Positions 1 to 8,694 of a stretch of DNA of 64,000 nucleotides are shown here, piece after piece; position 1 is the first letter of the stretch, and each line of letters opens with the position of its first letter. Source of the DNA: Sporosarcina aquimarina (lineage in GTDB: Bacteria; Bacillota; Bacilli; Bacillales_A; Planococcaceae). The notes beneath the pieces are model-generated. The model was not told the origin of the DNA, did no database searches, and saw only the letters and a program-made list of their open reading frames with translations. The position numbers and the translations under genes are program-made. Location: assembly GCF_019748715.1 (NCBI RefSeq), contig NZ_JACLBZ010000002.1, forward strand, positions 124,001 to 188,000, written 5' to 3'.

Positions 1-243
1 TTTATTCGGGTCAGTATTTTTGGTATTATAGGAGTATTGCTGCTGAAACTATTGCACCGTCGCGGCGAGTTTCGATTTATGTGGCGCACTGCGGCAATTG
101 CTGCCACGCTGCCTATTTTATTGACAATGATTTTTGAATTCATACCAGACATGCAATCTTACGGCCTCTTGGTTGCGTCACTTGTCCATTTACTCTATGT
201 TTGGCGCGCTGCAACCTATTATCCAAAAAAGCCGACAAAATGA
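1..243 (+). CDS. C-terminal fragment of an integral membrane protein (possibly DUF1189/YqgB-like)
   Basis: The frame is open from base 1 to a TGA at 241-243, so the 5' end lies outside the window. About 80 residues are visible. They contain two hydrophobic stretches, one around LPILLTMIFEF and one around YGLLVASLVHLLYVW, separated by a short polar turn, and end in a basic tail (YPKKPTK). This is the usual look of the last membrane segments of a polytopic protein. In Bacillus a DUF1189-type membrane gene lies upstream of ispG, so that family is my guess; the fragment is too short to be sure. It ends 46 bp before the next gene, on the same strand. Confidence 0.6.
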   Translation, partial: FIRVSIFGIIGVLLLKLLHRRGEFRFMWRTAAIAATLPILLTMIFEFIPDMQSYGLLVASLVHLLYVWRAATYYPKKPTK

Positions 244-289
244 ATAGTCTTGTCCTTGCCTGCATAGTGTGATGCAGGAGGGATGATCT

Positions 290-634
290 ATGAGAATATT
301 TTTGTTGGCACTCGCTGTATTTTGCATTGTTCATTTTGTGCGTGTGGATTTAACAGATGGGACAATCCCTCTTGCAGCCTTTTTCGATGAAGAATCGTCC
401 TGTATAGAGGAAACCGTTAATCATTCAATTGTCATTCGGGCCGTTGAAGGTGATACAATAGAATCGTTATTTGCATTATATCCAGATCCCACGCTTAATT
501 TTCTAGAGAGGCTGGAGAAATTTTATTCCTTGAATCCTCATCTGGAACGACAGCAGTTCCTGGCCGGCGAAGAAATCAAACTGCCGCTTGGCGAACAGCC
601 GGATACGGAATGCGAGGAAAGCAACGAACGTTAA
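290..634 (+). CDS. Exported or membrane-anchored LysM-like protein (YqfZ position)
   Basis: This 114-residue protein starts at ATG 290 behind a good GGAGGG ribosome binding site. An N-terminal hydrophobic segment (residues 3-16) acts as signal or anchor, with little positive charge before it. A short linker follows, then a divergent LysM-like module at about residues 47-99: it begins VIRAVEGDTIESL, has a mid-motif NPH, and ends GEEIKLPL, the typical 'knob' of LysM repeats that bind peptidoglycan. The acidic C-terminus has no further domain. In B. subtilis the gene just upstream of ispG (yqfZ) is a small LysM protein, so it is probably that orthologue; the sequence match to LysM is weak but in order. 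Confidence 0.6.
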   Translation: MRIFLLALAVFCIVHFVRVDLTDGTIPLAAFFDEESSCIEETVNHSIVIRAVEGDTIESLFALYPDPTLNFLERLEKFYSLNPHLERQQFLAGEEIKLPLGEQPDTECEESNER

Positions 635-685
635 TTTACCATTCCATCTATGATGGTATTTATCTATTTGAAGGAGAGAAAAGCA

Positions 686-1810
686 ATGACCGAAATGATT
701 CATCGTGCGAACACCCGTCCCGTTAAAGTCGGTAATTTAACGATCGGGGGAAGCAATGAACTATTTATTCAAAGCATGACGACTACGAAAACTCACGATG
801 TGGAGGCAACTGTCGCTGAAATCAATCGTTTGGAAGAAGCAGGATGTCAAATTGTACGTGTAGCATGCCCAGATGAGCGTGCAGCGTATTCGATTGGCGA
901 AATAAAAAAACGCATCAATATTCCACTCGTCGTAGATATTCATTTTGACTATAAACTAGCCTTGATCGCAATCGAACAAGGTGCAGATAAAATCCGTATC
1001 AATCCTGGAAATATTGGACGCCAATCCAAAGTAGAAGCGGTCGTCAATGCCGCCAAAGCGAAAGGCATTCCAATCCGAATCGGCGTTAACGCTGGCTCAC
1101 TTGAGAAGAAGATCCTTGAAAAGTATGGTTATCCAACAGCTGAAGGCATGGTAGAAAGTGCCTTGCATCATATTAAGATCCTAGAAGACTTGGATTTCCA
1201 TGATATTATCGTGTCGCTGAAAGCATCTGACGTCAACTTGGCGATCGAAGCGTATAAGCTGGCTGCAGCTGCATTTGATTATCCGTTGCATTTAGGTATC
1301 ACGGAATCCGGTACGCTATTTGCAGGCTCCATCAAGAGTGCAGCTGGACTCGGTACGCTGCTATCAGCAGGTATCGGCAACACGATGCGCGTATCATTAA
1401 GCGCGGACCCTGTTCAGGAAATTAAAGTGGCGAGAGAACTTCTGAAAGTATTCGGTCTTTCTTCGAATGCTGCAACACTTATTTCTTGCCCGACATGCGG
1501 TCGGATCGAAATTGATTTAATTTCAATTGCCAATGAAGTGGAAGAATATATCTCCACTATTAAGGCTCCTCTTAAAGTCGCAGTACTGGGATGCGCGGTA
1601 AACGGTCCCGGAGAAGCTAGAGAAGCAGATATCGGGATTGCAGGAGCTCGTGGCGAAGGGTTGCTCTTCATGCACGGTAAAACGGTTCGGAAGGTTCCGG
1701 AAGAAACAATGGTCGACGAGCTGAAGAAAGAAATCGATATTTTAGCAGAAGAATATTTTGAAAAAAAACGACAAGAGGAAGCACTTGCCCAAGGTGGCGC
1801 AGCCGAATGA
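686..1810 (+). CDS. ispG: 4-hydroxy-3-methylbut-2-en-1-yl diphosphate synthase (flavodoxin), IspG/GcpE
   Basis: IspG converts 2-C-methyl-D-erythritol 2,4-cyclodiphosphate to HMBPP in the MEP isoprenoid pathway using a [4Fe-4S] cluster. The 374-residue protein has the TIM-barrel half, with the VRVACPD and [12 protein letters not shown] motifs, followed by the cluster half. The cluster ligands are visible: C268 and C271 in CPTCGR, then C303 in GCAVNGPGE with the conserved Glu after it. An upstream ATG (650) would add 12 residues, but AAGGAGAG sits just before 686 and the family begins close to there, so 686 is chosen. The stop overlaps the next start (ATGA), implying coupling with yqfW. IspH, the next enzyme of the pathway, is encoded 6 kb downstream. 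Confidence 0.96.
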   Translation: MTEMIHRANTRPVKVGNLTIGGSNELFIQSMTTTKTHDVEATVAEINRLEEAGCQIVRVACPDERAAYSIGEIKKRINIPLVVDIHFDYKLALIAIEQGADKIRINPGNIGRQSKVEAVVNAAKAKGIPIRIGVNAGSLEKKILEKYGYPTAEGMVESALHHIKILEDLDFHDIIVSLKASDVNLAIEAYKLAAAAFDYPLHLGITESGTLFAGSIKSAAGLGTLLSAGIGNTMRVSLSADPVQEIKVARELLKVFGLSSNAATLISCPTCGRIEIDLISIANEVEEYISTIKAPLKVAVLGCAVNGPGEAREADIGIAGARGEGLLFMHGKTVRKVPEETMVDELKKEIDILAEEYFEKKRQEEALAQGGAAE

Positions 1811-2373
1811 AGCAACTTCGTTTCGGCATCGATATTGATGGAACTGTAACATGCCCTACTTCTCTATTGCCCCATATCAATAAGCGCTTTGGCTCAAACC
1901 TGACGCTTGACGATGTTAAAGAATACGATCTGACAAAAGCATTTGACGTAGATCCTGTGCAGTTCGGAAATTGGTATAAGGAAGCAGAGGAACTGATATA
2001 CCAAACGTCTCCTGCACAGCAGTACGCGAAAGAAATATTAACGAATTGGCAAAAAAATTATGAGCTGTTCTATATTTCTGCCCGCGGGCAAAATGTGTTG
2101 GAATGTACGACCGCTTGGTTCCGTGAGCATCAAATTCCTTTTGATCACGTAGAATTGATCGGAACACATCATAAAATCGAAACAGCGAAAAAATTTTCTG
2201 TTGATGCTTTTTTTGAAGACAAGCATGACAATGCGGTAGGAATCCACGAAGAGCTGGACATACCGGTATTCTTGTTTGATACCCCTTATAACCGGAATCC
2301 GATCCCTAAAGGCGTAATCCGAGTCAAGGATTGGCAGGAGGCAAATCAGCAAGTTCAACGATTGTTTGCTTAA
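1807..2373 (+). CDS. yqfW: HAD-superfamily nucleotidase, YqfW type (5'(3')-deoxyribonucleotidase-like)
   Basis: This 188-residue protein has the HAD motif I at residues 7-13 (GIDIDGT, nucleophile and acid Asp two apart). A motif II Ser is visible in FYISARG, and a motif III/IV acidic pair in [10 protein letters not shown]. Proteins of this type are annotated as putative cytosolic nucleotidases of the NT5C group; the true substrate is not established. It overlaps ispG by 4 bp and is followed at once by a bidirectional terminator shared with zur, so it closes the forward ispG transcription unit. Confidence 0.85.
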   Translation: MKQLRFGIDIDGTVTCPTSLLPHINKRFGSNLTLDDVKEYDLTKAFDVDPVQFGNWYKEAEELIYQTSPAQQYAKEILTNWQKNYELFYISARGQNVLECTTAWFREHQIPFDHVELIGTHHKIETAKKFSVDAFFEDKHDNAVGIHEELDIPVFLFDTPYNRNPIPKGVIRVKDWQEANQQVQRLFA

Positions 2374-2388
2374 CTCCTCGACACAAAA

Positions 2389-2437
2389 AGGCAGTCCCAA
2401 AAGTCGATTTTCCCGACTTTTGGGACTGCCTGTTTTT
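2389..2437. terminator. Bidirectional intrinsic terminator between yqfW and zur
   Basis: An 18-bp perfect inverted repeat has its left arm at 2389-2406 and its right arm at 2414-2431, with a 7-nt loop. It is followed by TTTTT on the plus strand and preceded by AAAAA (T-run on the minus strand). It can stop both the forward ispG-yqfW transcript and the reverse znuCB-zur transcript. Confidence 0.9.
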
Positions 2438-2849
2438 ATTCAATACACCTCGGACATCTCCCATAAATTTCAAACTTATGGCCCTCTATTTCATAATCCG
2501 ATAAATTTACTGTCACCTGATCCATCGGACAACTAGGAATGGATTTCGTATTTCCGCAGGTTGTGCAAATAAAATGATGATGGTGACTATCTGAAGCACA
2601 CTGCATGCGGAAAAGACGTTCCCCATTCAGTTCTGTCTCATCCAATATTCCCAATCTAGAGAAGACCGCCAGATTACGATAAATCGTATCGAAGCTTATA
2701 CCTGGATTGTCCTGTTCAACTGCATTTCGAACCTCCATTGCTGTAACATAACGATCAACTTGATCAAAAAAACGTAACAGGATGTCACGGTTTTTCGTAC
2801 GTTTATAATCATGCTTCAAAAGAATTTTCCACGCTTCGTCCATTGTCAT
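2436..2849 (-). CDS. zur: Zinc-specific Fur-family repressor Zur
   Basis: Fur-family regulator of 137 residues that represses zinc uptake when Zn(II) is available. The N-terminal winged helix covers about residues 1-80 (FDTIYRNLAVF is the recognition region). The metal-binding half has the histidine cluster HHHH at 89-92 and two CxxC pairs (C95/C98 and C132/C135) that form the structural zinc site. The first of two possible ATGs (2849) is chosen because GGAGG lies 8 nt upstream. It is the last gene of the znuC-znuB-zur set, and a near-consensus Zur operator lies in front of znuC, so the operon is autoregulated. PerR or Fur are less likely given that operator and the neighbours. Confidence 0.92.
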   Translation of the reverse strand: MTMDEAWKILLKHDYKRTKNRDILLRFFDQVDRYVTAMEVRNAVEQDNPGISFDTIYRNLAVFSRLGILDETELNGERLFRMQCASDSHHHHFICTTCGNTKSIPSCPMDQVTVNLSDYEIEGHKFEIYGRCPRCIE

Positions 2850-2874
2850 CCTGAACCGCCTCCTTTCTCACTCT

Positions 2875-3705
2875 TTACGCGCGAACCTTTTTCCAAAATA
2901 GTACGATCAGTAAGATGAAAACTGAAGTCACTACTATTGTTCCGCCCGGTGCGATATCTAAATAATAAGCAGAAATAAGTCCGATAATCACGGCAATTTC
3001 ACCGAAGATTACTGAATAAACAAGCGCTCCCTTATAACTTTTTGCAAGTTGGATGGCTGCAGCAACGGGAAGTGTCATCAGCGAAGACACGAGCAAGATC
3101 CCGACGATCCGCATCGAGGCTCCGATGACAAGCGCTGTAATAACCATGAATGCCGCTTGAATGATCCGCTCATTAATGCCTGATACTCTAGCATACTCAG
3201 GATCAAACGCCAATGAAAACAACTCTTTGTAAAGAAAATATAAGAACGCTATAACGATGATTGCAATCAATAGCACAATATATAAATCCTGACGACTAAC
3301 AGCTGAGACTGAGCCAAACAAATAGCCAACTAAATCCGTACCGAAGCCTTTTGCCAACGAAATAAAAATCGCTCCAAAACCGATACCGGCAGACAGGATA
3401 ATCGGAATCGCCAATTCTTCAAAGCTGCGGTATACTCTGCGCAATCGTTCAATCAACAATGAACCAACGACAGCCGCTCCCATCCCTAAATATACAGGAT
3501 TCAATGCTGCAAAGAACAATACTTGCTGACTTAAATACAAACTACCTGCTATCCCCGCCAAAGCAACATGGCTTAACGCATCTGATATCATCGCCATGCG
3601 CCGAACGACGATAAACAATCCAAGCATAGGCGCGATCAATCCGATGATCAGCCCGGACAGGACTGCGTTTTGTAAAAATTCATAAGTGAAAATCGCTTCA
3701 ATCAT
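2875..3705 (-). CDS. znuB: Zinc ABC transporter permease ZnuB
   Basis: Polytopic membrane protein of 276 residues, the usual length of the ABC-3 metal permease family. Seven to eight hydrophobic segments run along the whole protein. The early RRMAMISDALSHVALAG stretch is the family signature, where the DALSHxxLAG part contacts the ATPase and lines the channel. Its start overlaps the stop of znuC by 4 bp (ATGA), so the two subunits are translationally coupled. No zinc-binding lipoprotein (znuA/adcA) gene is present in this operon; it must be encoded elsewhere. Confidence 0.94.
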   Translation of the reverse strand: MIEAIFTYEFLQNAVLSGLIIGLIAPMLGLFIVVRRMAMISDALSHVALAGIAGSLYLSQQVLFFAALNPVYLGMGAAVVGSLLIERLRRVYRSFEELAIPIILSAGIGFGAIFISLAKGFGTDLVGYLFGSVSAVSRQDLYIVLLIAIIVIAFLYFLYKELFSLAFDPEYARVSGINERIIQAAFMVITALVIGASMRIVGILLVSSLMTLPVAAAIQLAKSYKGALVYSVIFGEIAVIIGLISAYYLDIAPGGTIVVTSVFILLIVLFWKKVRA

Positions 3706-4472
3706 CTGGCACGCTCCGTTTCTTTTTGATGAAGCCGGCGAACTGGATGTCCATACCAGCCGGACAACTCCGACTCACTCATCTTCTCGTAATCTGCATG
3801 CACGCCATGGAAATGAATGGTGCGATTTAAACAAGCTATATGCGTCGCAAGCTGTGTCACCAGATCAATTTCATGTGTTACCAATAAAATCGCAATACCA
3901 TAATCACGATTTAATTCACTAAGCATAGAATAAAAGGATTCGACGTTTTGACGGTCAATTCCGACTGTCGGCTCATCCATGATAAGAAGATCCGGCTTGC
4001 TCACCAATGCTCTCGCGATAAACACACGCTGTTGTTGGCCGCCCGACAGATCACCAATACTTTTTCCATGATAGTCCGCCATTTTGACGACCTGTAACGC
4101 ATCTAATGCCCGTTGTTCGTCTTCTTTAGTAAATCGTTTGAAGAGACCTTTTTTACTCGTCAAGCCGCTTCTCACGACTTCCAAGACCGTAGCAGGGAAC
4201 CTTGTCGTAAAGGCATTGGACTTTTGCGAAACATAACCGATTCTCTGTTGTTGCTTGAACGAATCGATCGGTCCTCCAAATAATTGAATTGTACCTTCCG
4301 TCGGTTTCAGCAAGCCTAAAATGATTCTGAGCAACGTGGATTTACCGGAACCATTCGGGCCAATTAACGCCCAAAACTCCCCCTGTTTCACTTCTAGACT
4401 GACATCAGAAAGTGCAACGGAGTGGTGATACTTATGTGTAATATGATCTAATTTGATAATGGAATTTGTCAT
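3702..4472 (-). CDS. znuC: Zinc ABC transporter ATP-binding protein ZnuC
   Basis: ATPase subunit of the zinc importer, about 256 residues. Walker A is GPNGSGKST at roughly residues 38-46, the ABC signature is LSGGQQQR, and Walker B is LLIMDEPT followed by a switch His in VTHE. Two starts are possible, ATG 4478 and ATG 4472. The ribosome binding site AGGAAGGG lies only 2 nt before 4478 but 8 nt before 4472, so 4472 is preferred. The promoter and a Zur operator lie directly upstream. It is the first gene of znuC-znuB-zur. Confidence 0.94.
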   Translation of the reverse strand: MTNSIIKLDHITHKYHHSVALSDVSLEVKQGEFWALIGPNGSGKSTLLRIILGLLKPTEGTIQLFGGPIDSFKQQQRIGYVSQKSNAFTTRFPATVLEVVRSGLTSKKGLFKRFTKEDEQRALDALQVVKMADYHGKSIGDLSGGQQQRVFIARALVSKPDLLIMDEPTVGIDRQNVESFYSMLSELNRDYGIAILLVTHEIDLVTQLATHIACLNRTIHFHGVHADYEKMSESELSGWYGHPVRRLHQKETERAR

Positions 4473-4490
4473 ATACATATCCCTTCCTGT

Positions 4491-4511
4491 AATTCGTAAT
4501 CATTACGATTA
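4491..4511. promoter_or_regulatory. Zur operator in front of znuCB-zur
   Basis: The stretch contains the dyad TCGTAATCATTACGA (4494-4508), which fits the Bacillus Zur box (TCGTAATnATTACGA core) at every defined position. It begins 8 nt downstream of the -10 element on the minus strand, so bound Zur would block transcription initiation or clearance. Confidence 0.9.
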
Positions 4512-4519
4512 CTTAATAA

Positions 4520-4548
4520 ATTATAGCGGAATATGTTAAAGGATACAA
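4520..4548 (-). promoter_or_regulatory. Sigma-A promoter of znuCB-zur
   Basis: On the minus strand a -35 TTGTAT (4543-4548) and a consensus -10 TATAAT (4520-4525) are separated by 17 nt. The Zur operator lies between this promoter and the znuC ribosome binding site. Confidence 0.75.
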
Positions 4549-4571
4549 CCAATTGAAAGGATTTGAGGAGA

Positions 4572-4814
4572 ATGGATTTACTACAGTTGATTCAGGAGAT
4601 CAAACAGTTGTCCGATAATGAGGCGCAACAGTATGCGGCAAGTCATGGTGTGCAGTTGTCAGTGAAGCAAATTCAGCAGTTGCGCCCTTTATTGGATGAG
4701 GTGTCGTTGTCTTGGCTGTTCACTGGTATTCCATCTGTTTTTCTAGAGAAAGTATCTTCTGTCATCGGATACGAACAAACGATGCTTTATTTAGATCAAT
4801 ACAAGTTGCAATAG
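4572..4814 (+). CDS. yqfT: Small DUF2624-like protein, YqfT position
   Basis: About 80 residues, hydrophilic and mostly helical, rich in Gln and Leu, with no signal or membrane segment. Function is unknown. It sits between nfo and the zinc operon, exactly where B. subtilis has yqfT, a DUF2624 protein, and the general pattern (a basic/Gln-rich helix, then SVKQIQQLRPLL) is compatible. The start is uncertain: ATG 4572 has GAGGAG only 1 nt upstream but AAAGG 11 nt upstream, and a TTG at 4563 is the alternative. It is transcribed away from the znu promoter and converges on nfo. Confidence 0.65.
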   Translation: MDLLQLIQEIKQLSDNEAQQYAASHGVQLSVKQIQQLRPLLDEVSLSWLFTGIPSVFLEKVSSVIGYEQTMLYLDQYKLQ

Positions 4815-4840
4815 AAAAAGCGCTGCAAACTAGCAGCGCT
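4815..4840 (-). terminator. Intrinsic terminator of cshB-nfo
   Basis: The 8-bp stem AGCGCTGC / GCAGCGCT (4819-4826 and 4833-4840) with a 6-nt loop is followed on the minus strand by TTTTT. It lies just after the nfo stop and within 5 bp of the convergent yqfT stop. Confidence 0.8.
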
Positions 4841-4851
4841 AATTAGGTATG

Positions 4852-5754
4852 TTAGTTATTCAACTCTTGCAGTAACTCAGGTGTGAATTTTTTATTTTTC
4901 AGCATTTCGATTTCAACTGCATAAGGTGCTTTTTTGTTTGCTTTGTCCGTCCCGATGAAAGGTGTTTCCAAAATTTTTGGAATGTCTTTGAATGTTGGGT
5001 GGTGGACGATGTATGCAAGAGGGTCGAAACCGATGTGGCCGAAGCCAATGTTTTCGTGACGGTCTTTTCCGGCGCCGCAGACATTTTTGCTGTCGTTGAC
5101 ATGAATAACGGAGATTCGGTCTAGGCCGACGATTTTATCGAATTCGTCGAGTACGCCTGCGAAGTCATTGACAATGTCGTAGCCTGCATCGTGGACGTGG
5201 CACGTGTCGAAGCAGACCGACAGACGTTCATTGTGTGTCACACTGTCGATAATTTTCGCAATTTCATCAAAGCTTCTGCCGCATTCTGTACCTTTTCCAG
5301 CCATCGTTTCCAAGGCAATCCGGACATTGGCGTCTTTAGAGAGCACTTCATTCAGACCTTCTATGATTTTTGTTATACCCATGTCCGTTCCAGCGCCGAC
5401 GTGTGCTCCTGGATGCAGTACGATTTGATTAGCTCCGAGTGCTTCTGTCCGCTCTATCTCCTGCTGCAGAAAATCCACGCCTAGACGAAACGTTTCAGGC
5501 TTCGTCGTATTCGCAATATTAATGATGTACGGTGCATGGACGACGATTTTGGATTGGCCATTAGCTTCCATATGCGCCGTTCCTTTTTCTATATTCAATT
5601 CTTCGATTGGTTTACGTCTCGTATTTTGAGGTGCTCCAGTATAGATCATGAAGGTGTTCGCTCCATATCCTAATGCTTCTTCACTTGAGCCGAGAAGCAT
5701 TTTCTTGCCGCTCATCGATACGTGGGAGCCCAAAAGGATGTCATTTGCTGTCAT
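4852..5754 (-). CDS. nfo: Endonuclease IV (AP endonuclease, Nfo)
   Basis: Class II AP endonuclease that incises 5' of abasic sites in base-excision repair. The 300-residue TIM barrel has the three family signatures in order: HPGAHVGAG, the [11 protein letters not shown] stretch with a zinc-ligand Glu, and [10 protein letters not shown] then VIHVNDSK with zinc-ligand His and Asp residues. Length matches the family. Its start codon overlaps the cshB stop by one base (TAATG), so the two are co-transcribed, as in B. subtilis (yqfS-yqfR). Confidence 0.96.
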   Translation of the reverse strand: MTANDILLGSHVSMSGKKMLLGSSEEALGYGANTFMIYTGAPQNTRRKPIEELNIEKGTAHMEANGQSKIVVHAPYIINIANTTKPETFRLGVDFLQQEIERTEALGANQIVLHPGAHVGAGTDMGITKIIEGLNEVLSKDANVRIALETMAGKGTECGRSFDEIAKIIDSVTHNERLSVCFDTCHVHDAGYDIVNDFAGVLDEFDKIVGLDRISVIHVNDSKNVCGAGKDRHENIGFGHIGFDPLAYIVHHPTFKDIPKILETPFIGTDKANKKAPYAVEIEMLKNKKFTPELLQELNN

Positions 5755-7046
5755 TATTTCTTTTTCATTCTCCTTTGTCTCTTTTTGAATTTTTCTTGTT
5801 CTTCAGCTAATTTTTTCTTATAGCCTGGCTTGACTTTATCCGGCTTACGGATTATAGATGCAGCCTTCTTATCAATTTCGTCGACTTCTCTTATACGTTT
5901 CTTCCGGGCTTGTCGTTCTTTCACTTCGATCCACTCACCATTTTTCACGTCTTCATGGACAAATGGAATGCCTAGTTTTTCAATACGGTTGATTTGATCT
6001 TCGTCTGATGGAGCATATAGCGTGATGGCCATACCGCCGAGACCCGCACGTGCCGTCCGCCCTACACGGTGGATGAAGAACTCTAGGTCCTCCGGTAATT
6101 CGAAGTTGATTACATGGCTTACGCCCGGAATATCGATCCCTCTCGCAGCAAGATCTGTTGCCACAATATATTGATACTCAAGGTCACGCACTTGTTTCAT
6201 CATTCTTGTCCGTTCACGCGGCGTCAAATCCCCATGAATCCGGCCCGGCTTATAACCGTGCTCTGCTAAATAATCTGCAAGTTCATCTGCATTTTGTTTG
6301 GTATTCGTAAAGATGATCGCCAAATACGGTTGAATGGCATCCATAACGTGAAGCAACTTTTTCTTTTTGTCCATACTTCTGACTGGTACTAATGAATAAT
6401 GCATATTCTCTGTCAGTGGTTTTTTATCATCCATTTGCACATGAACAGGAGAATTCATATATTTAGCTAAAAACGGTTTCAATTTCTCCGGAATGGTCGC
6501 TGAAAATACATACATGCTAAGCTTATCAGGCATTCTTGAGGCAAATTGATCGATATCCTCAATGAACCCCATATCAAAAGCGAGATCCGCTTCATCGATT
6601 ACAAGCTGAGTAGCTGTATGAATCGGCAGCGCTCCTACTTCCGCCATATCTCGAATACGGCCTGGCGTGCCCACGATAATATGAGGAGTACTTCTCAAGC
6701 GCTCTGCTGATCTTTTCTTATCCGTCCCACCAATCAAGATGGCACTTTTAATATCTGTCTCTTCGATTAGTTTCTTTAATTCTGTATGGAGCTGCGTCGC
6801 CAATTCACGGGTCGGTGCCGTGATGACTACTTGCAATTCATCTTGTGCTGTATCGATCTTTTCGACGAGCGGGATCAGGAAACTATGTGATTTCCCTGTA
6901 CCTGTATGTGCTTGTCCTATAGCACTTGTGTTCTTCATTATAAGCGGGATCATTTCTTTTTGAATGGGTGTCGGTTCTTCAAAACCCAATTTTTGAATCG
7001 CTTCCCTCAAAAATGGTTTGAATTGATAATCTGTATATTTCGACAT
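5754..7046 (-). CDS. cshB: DEAD-box ATP-dependent RNA helicase CshB
   Basis: RNA helicase of 430 residues. The helicase core carries the Q motif (about residue 20), motif I AHTGTGKS, motif II DEAD (in VIDEADLAF), motif III SAT and motif [12 protein letters not shown]. After the core comes a strongly basic C-terminal tail ([10 protein letters not shown]) of the type that binds RNA. CshB acts in mRNA decay and cold adaptation in B. subtilis, and the nfo-cshB pairing is the same there. The start ATG 7046 has GGAGGAACGAT in front of it. Confidence 0.93.
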   Translation of the reverse strand: MSKYTDYQFKPFLREAIQKLGFEEPTPIQKEMIPLIMKNTSAIGQAHTGTGKSHSFLIPLVEKIDTAQDELQVVITAPTRELATQLHTELKKLIEETDIKSAILIGGTDKKRSAERLRSTPHIIVGTPGRIRDMAEVGALPIHTATQLVIDEADLAFDMGFIEDIDQFASRMPDKLSMYVFSATIPEKLKPFLAKYMNSPVHVQMDDKKPLTENMHYSLVPVRSMDKKKKLLHVMDAIQPYLAIIFTNTKQNADELADYLAEHGYKPGRIHGDLTPRERTRMMKQVRDLEYQYIVATDLAARGIDIPGVSHVINFELPEDLEFFIHRVGRTARAGLGGMAITLYAPSDEDQINRIEKLGIPFVHEDVKNGEWIEVKERQARKKRIREVDEIDKKAASIIRKPDKVKPGYKKKLAEEQEKFKKRQRRMKKK

Positions 7047-7158
7047 ATCGTTCCTCCTCTAGCGTATTTCTTATTGTACCATGATTCGGTGCCATCAGTA
7101 GTTTTTTTCGCATAGGATACTATGAGAAGTACTCAAAACGTTTAGAAAGGAGTTCGTG

Positions 7159-7608
7159 ATGAGATATCAATCATTTTATCCGTTCAGTAATCAACAGTCA
7201 GCCATGAGGCCCAGTACTCCTCCCCCGCAATTTACTGGCGGCGGGATGCGGCAGCCATTTTCTTCCGGCATGCCGCCGACTTCAGGGTTCCCGCAAGCAG
7301 GCGCAAGCGGACAGCAAGCCGGCGCTGGTGGGGCTGGCGGGCCTTCACGAGCAGATCAATACATGCAGACTGCCAATCGATTTTTGAATACCGCTCAGCA
7401 ATTCGCGCCGCTTGTACAACAGTTTGCACCTATGCTCCAAAATTTACCCGCCATGTGGAGATTATATAAAGGATTCCAGTCTATGCCAAATGCACCTGCA
7501 GCAACACCTACTGCACAACCAGGTAGTTCACCCGCGCCTAGTGCCCGAGCAAGCGCTGCACCTGTCAGCCAGCCTTCCGCACCGCGTATTTTCCAGCCTC
7601 CCTTCTGA
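7159..7608 (+). CDS. YqfQ/VrrA-like low-complexity protein
   Basis: This 149-residue protein is rich in Gly, Pro, Gln, Ala and Ser. Its N-terminal third is repetitive (PPPQFTGGG, GAGGAGG). A short ordered stretch at about residues 60-100 (ADQYMQTANRFLNTAQQF, then the APLVQQFAPMLQNLP run) resembles the conserved part of the YqfQ family. VrrA (variable repeat region A) of B. anthracis is the same family, and its gene lies in the same place next to ispH. The function is unknown; a spore or surface role has been suggested only by context. A GTG precedes the ATG by one codon; AAAGGAG 6 nt before ATG 7159 decides for the ATG. Confidence 0.75.
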   Translation: MRYQSFYPFSNQQSAMRPSTPPPQFTGGGMRQPFSSGMPPTSGFPQAGASGQQAGAGGAGGPSRADQYMQTANRFLNTAQQFAPLVQQFAPMLQNLPAMWRLYKGFQSMPNAPAATPTAQPGSSPAPSARASAAPVSQPSAPRIFQPPF

Positions 7609-7613
7609 ACTCT

Positions 7614-7642
7614 TTGAATCACCCGCCAATCTCCGCTATAAT
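7614..7642 (+). promoter_or_regulatory. Sigma-A promoter of ispH
   Basis: A -35 TTGAAT (7614-7619) and a consensus -10 TATAAT (7637-7642) are separated by 17 nt. They lie immediately after the vrrA-like stop and 36 nt before the ispH start. Confidence 0.8.
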
Positions 7643-7677
7643 GAAAGAGAAGTTAGTAGAGGAGTGGAGTGGAATAA

Positions 7678-8643
7678 ATGAAAGTACTCAAGATTTCACC
7701 AAGAGGTTATTGTTATGGTGTGGTTGATGCGATGGTCATTGCGAGAAACGCAGCTCTCGATACATCCCTGCCGAGACCCATTTATATATTAGGCATGATC
7801 GTCCATAATAAACACGTTACAGATGCATTTGAAGAAGATGGGATCATCACCTTGGATGGGGAAAACCGCTTAGATATTTTGCGTAAAGTCGACAAAGGTA
7901 CCGTTATTTATACAGCACACGGCGTTTCTCCTGAAGTGCGTAAACTGGCAAAAGAAAAAGGTCTCGTCGCGATTGACGCTACGTGTCCGGATGTCTCCGT
8001 CACTCATCATTTGATTGAGGAAAAAGTGGCAGAAGGCTATGACATACTTTACATCGGAAAAAAACACCATCCCGAGCCTGAAGGGGCAATCGGTGTGGCG
8101 CCAGAGTCGGTTCATTTAATCGAAAAGCTGGAAGATATCGAAAACTTGGAAGTCGAGAATGATCGTCTGTTGGTGACGAATCAGACGACGATGAGTCAAT
8201 GGGATGTCGCACATTTAATGGAAGAACTGCAGCGCAAGTTTCCTCATATTGAAGTGCATCAGGAAATTTGTTTGGCGACTCAAGTGAGACAGGAAGCAGT
8301 CGCGGAACAGGCTGGAGAAGCGGATTTATTAATCGTTGTAGGAGATCCGAAGAGTAATAACTCGAACCGCCTGACGCAAGTATCTGTGGAGATTGCCAAT
8401 ACGCCATCTTACCGTATCTCCGATGTTTCAGAAATCGATCCCGCATGGTTGATGGATATCGAGACAGTTGCGGTAACGGCAGGTGCTTCGACGCCTACTG
8501 TAATCGTTAGAGAAGTTATTGCCTACTTGAACAAGTTTGATGCAGCAGATCCTTCGACACATCAACCAGAACGGCAATTTAAGTTGGAGAAAATCTTACC
8601 GAAAATCAAAAACCCGAGTCCCGTCATTCGGATTGAACCTTAA
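7678..8643 (+). CDS. ispH: 4-hydroxy-3-methylbut-2-enyl diphosphate reductase IspH/LytB
   Basis: Last enzyme of the MEP pathway: it reduces HMBPP to IPP and DMAPP with a [4Fe-4S] cluster. The 321-residue protein has the three cluster cysteines in their usual settings (C12 in GYCYG, then ATCPDV, then ICLATQVRQ). The conserved HHPEPEG and TNQTTMS stretches bind the substrate. GAGGAG upstream and the length support ATG 7678. It has its own promoter and terminator, so it is a single-gene unit, separate from ispG. Confidence 0.96.
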   Translation: MKVLKISPRGYCYGVVDAMVIARNAALDTSLPRPIYILGMIVHNKHVTDAFEEDGIITLDGENRLDILRKVDKGTVIYTAHGVSPEVRKLAKEKGLVAIDATCPDVSVTHHLIEEKVAEGYDILYIGKKHHPEPEGAIGVAPESVHLIEKLEDIENLEVENDRLLVTNQTTMSQWDVAHLMEELQRKFPHIEVHQEICLATQVRQEAVAEQAGEADLLIVVGDPKSNNSNRLTQVSVEIANTPSYRISDVSEIDPAWLMDIETVAVTAGASTPTVIVREVIAYLNKFDAADPSTHQPERQFKLEKILPKIKNPSPVIRIEP

Positions 8644-8660
8644 ACGCAACGTACGAATAA

Positions 8661-8694
8661 ACCGGCGAGAGAATAAATCTCTCGCCGGTTTTTT
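8661..8694. terminator. Bidirectional terminator between ispH and yqfO
   Basis: A 12-bp perfect stem (8661-8672 with 8678-8689, 5-nt loop) is followed by TTTTTT on the plus strand. The minus-strand side also has a T-rich flank from the preceding AATAAA bases. It lies between two convergent genes and touches the yqfO stop. Confidence 0.9.

Noticed and set aside
1414-1815. Long open frame on the minus strand opposite ispG (133 codons)
   Set aside because: It is a shadow of the ispG codon pattern, has no ribosome binding site, and is rich in Ser/Pro without a domain.
2038-2400. Minus-strand frame of 120 codons opposite yqfW
   Set aside because: It runs through the terminator and is fully antisense to a well-supported gene.
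8000-8446. Minus-strand frame of 148 codons opposite ispH
   Set aside because: No start signal; composition follows the antisense of ispH.
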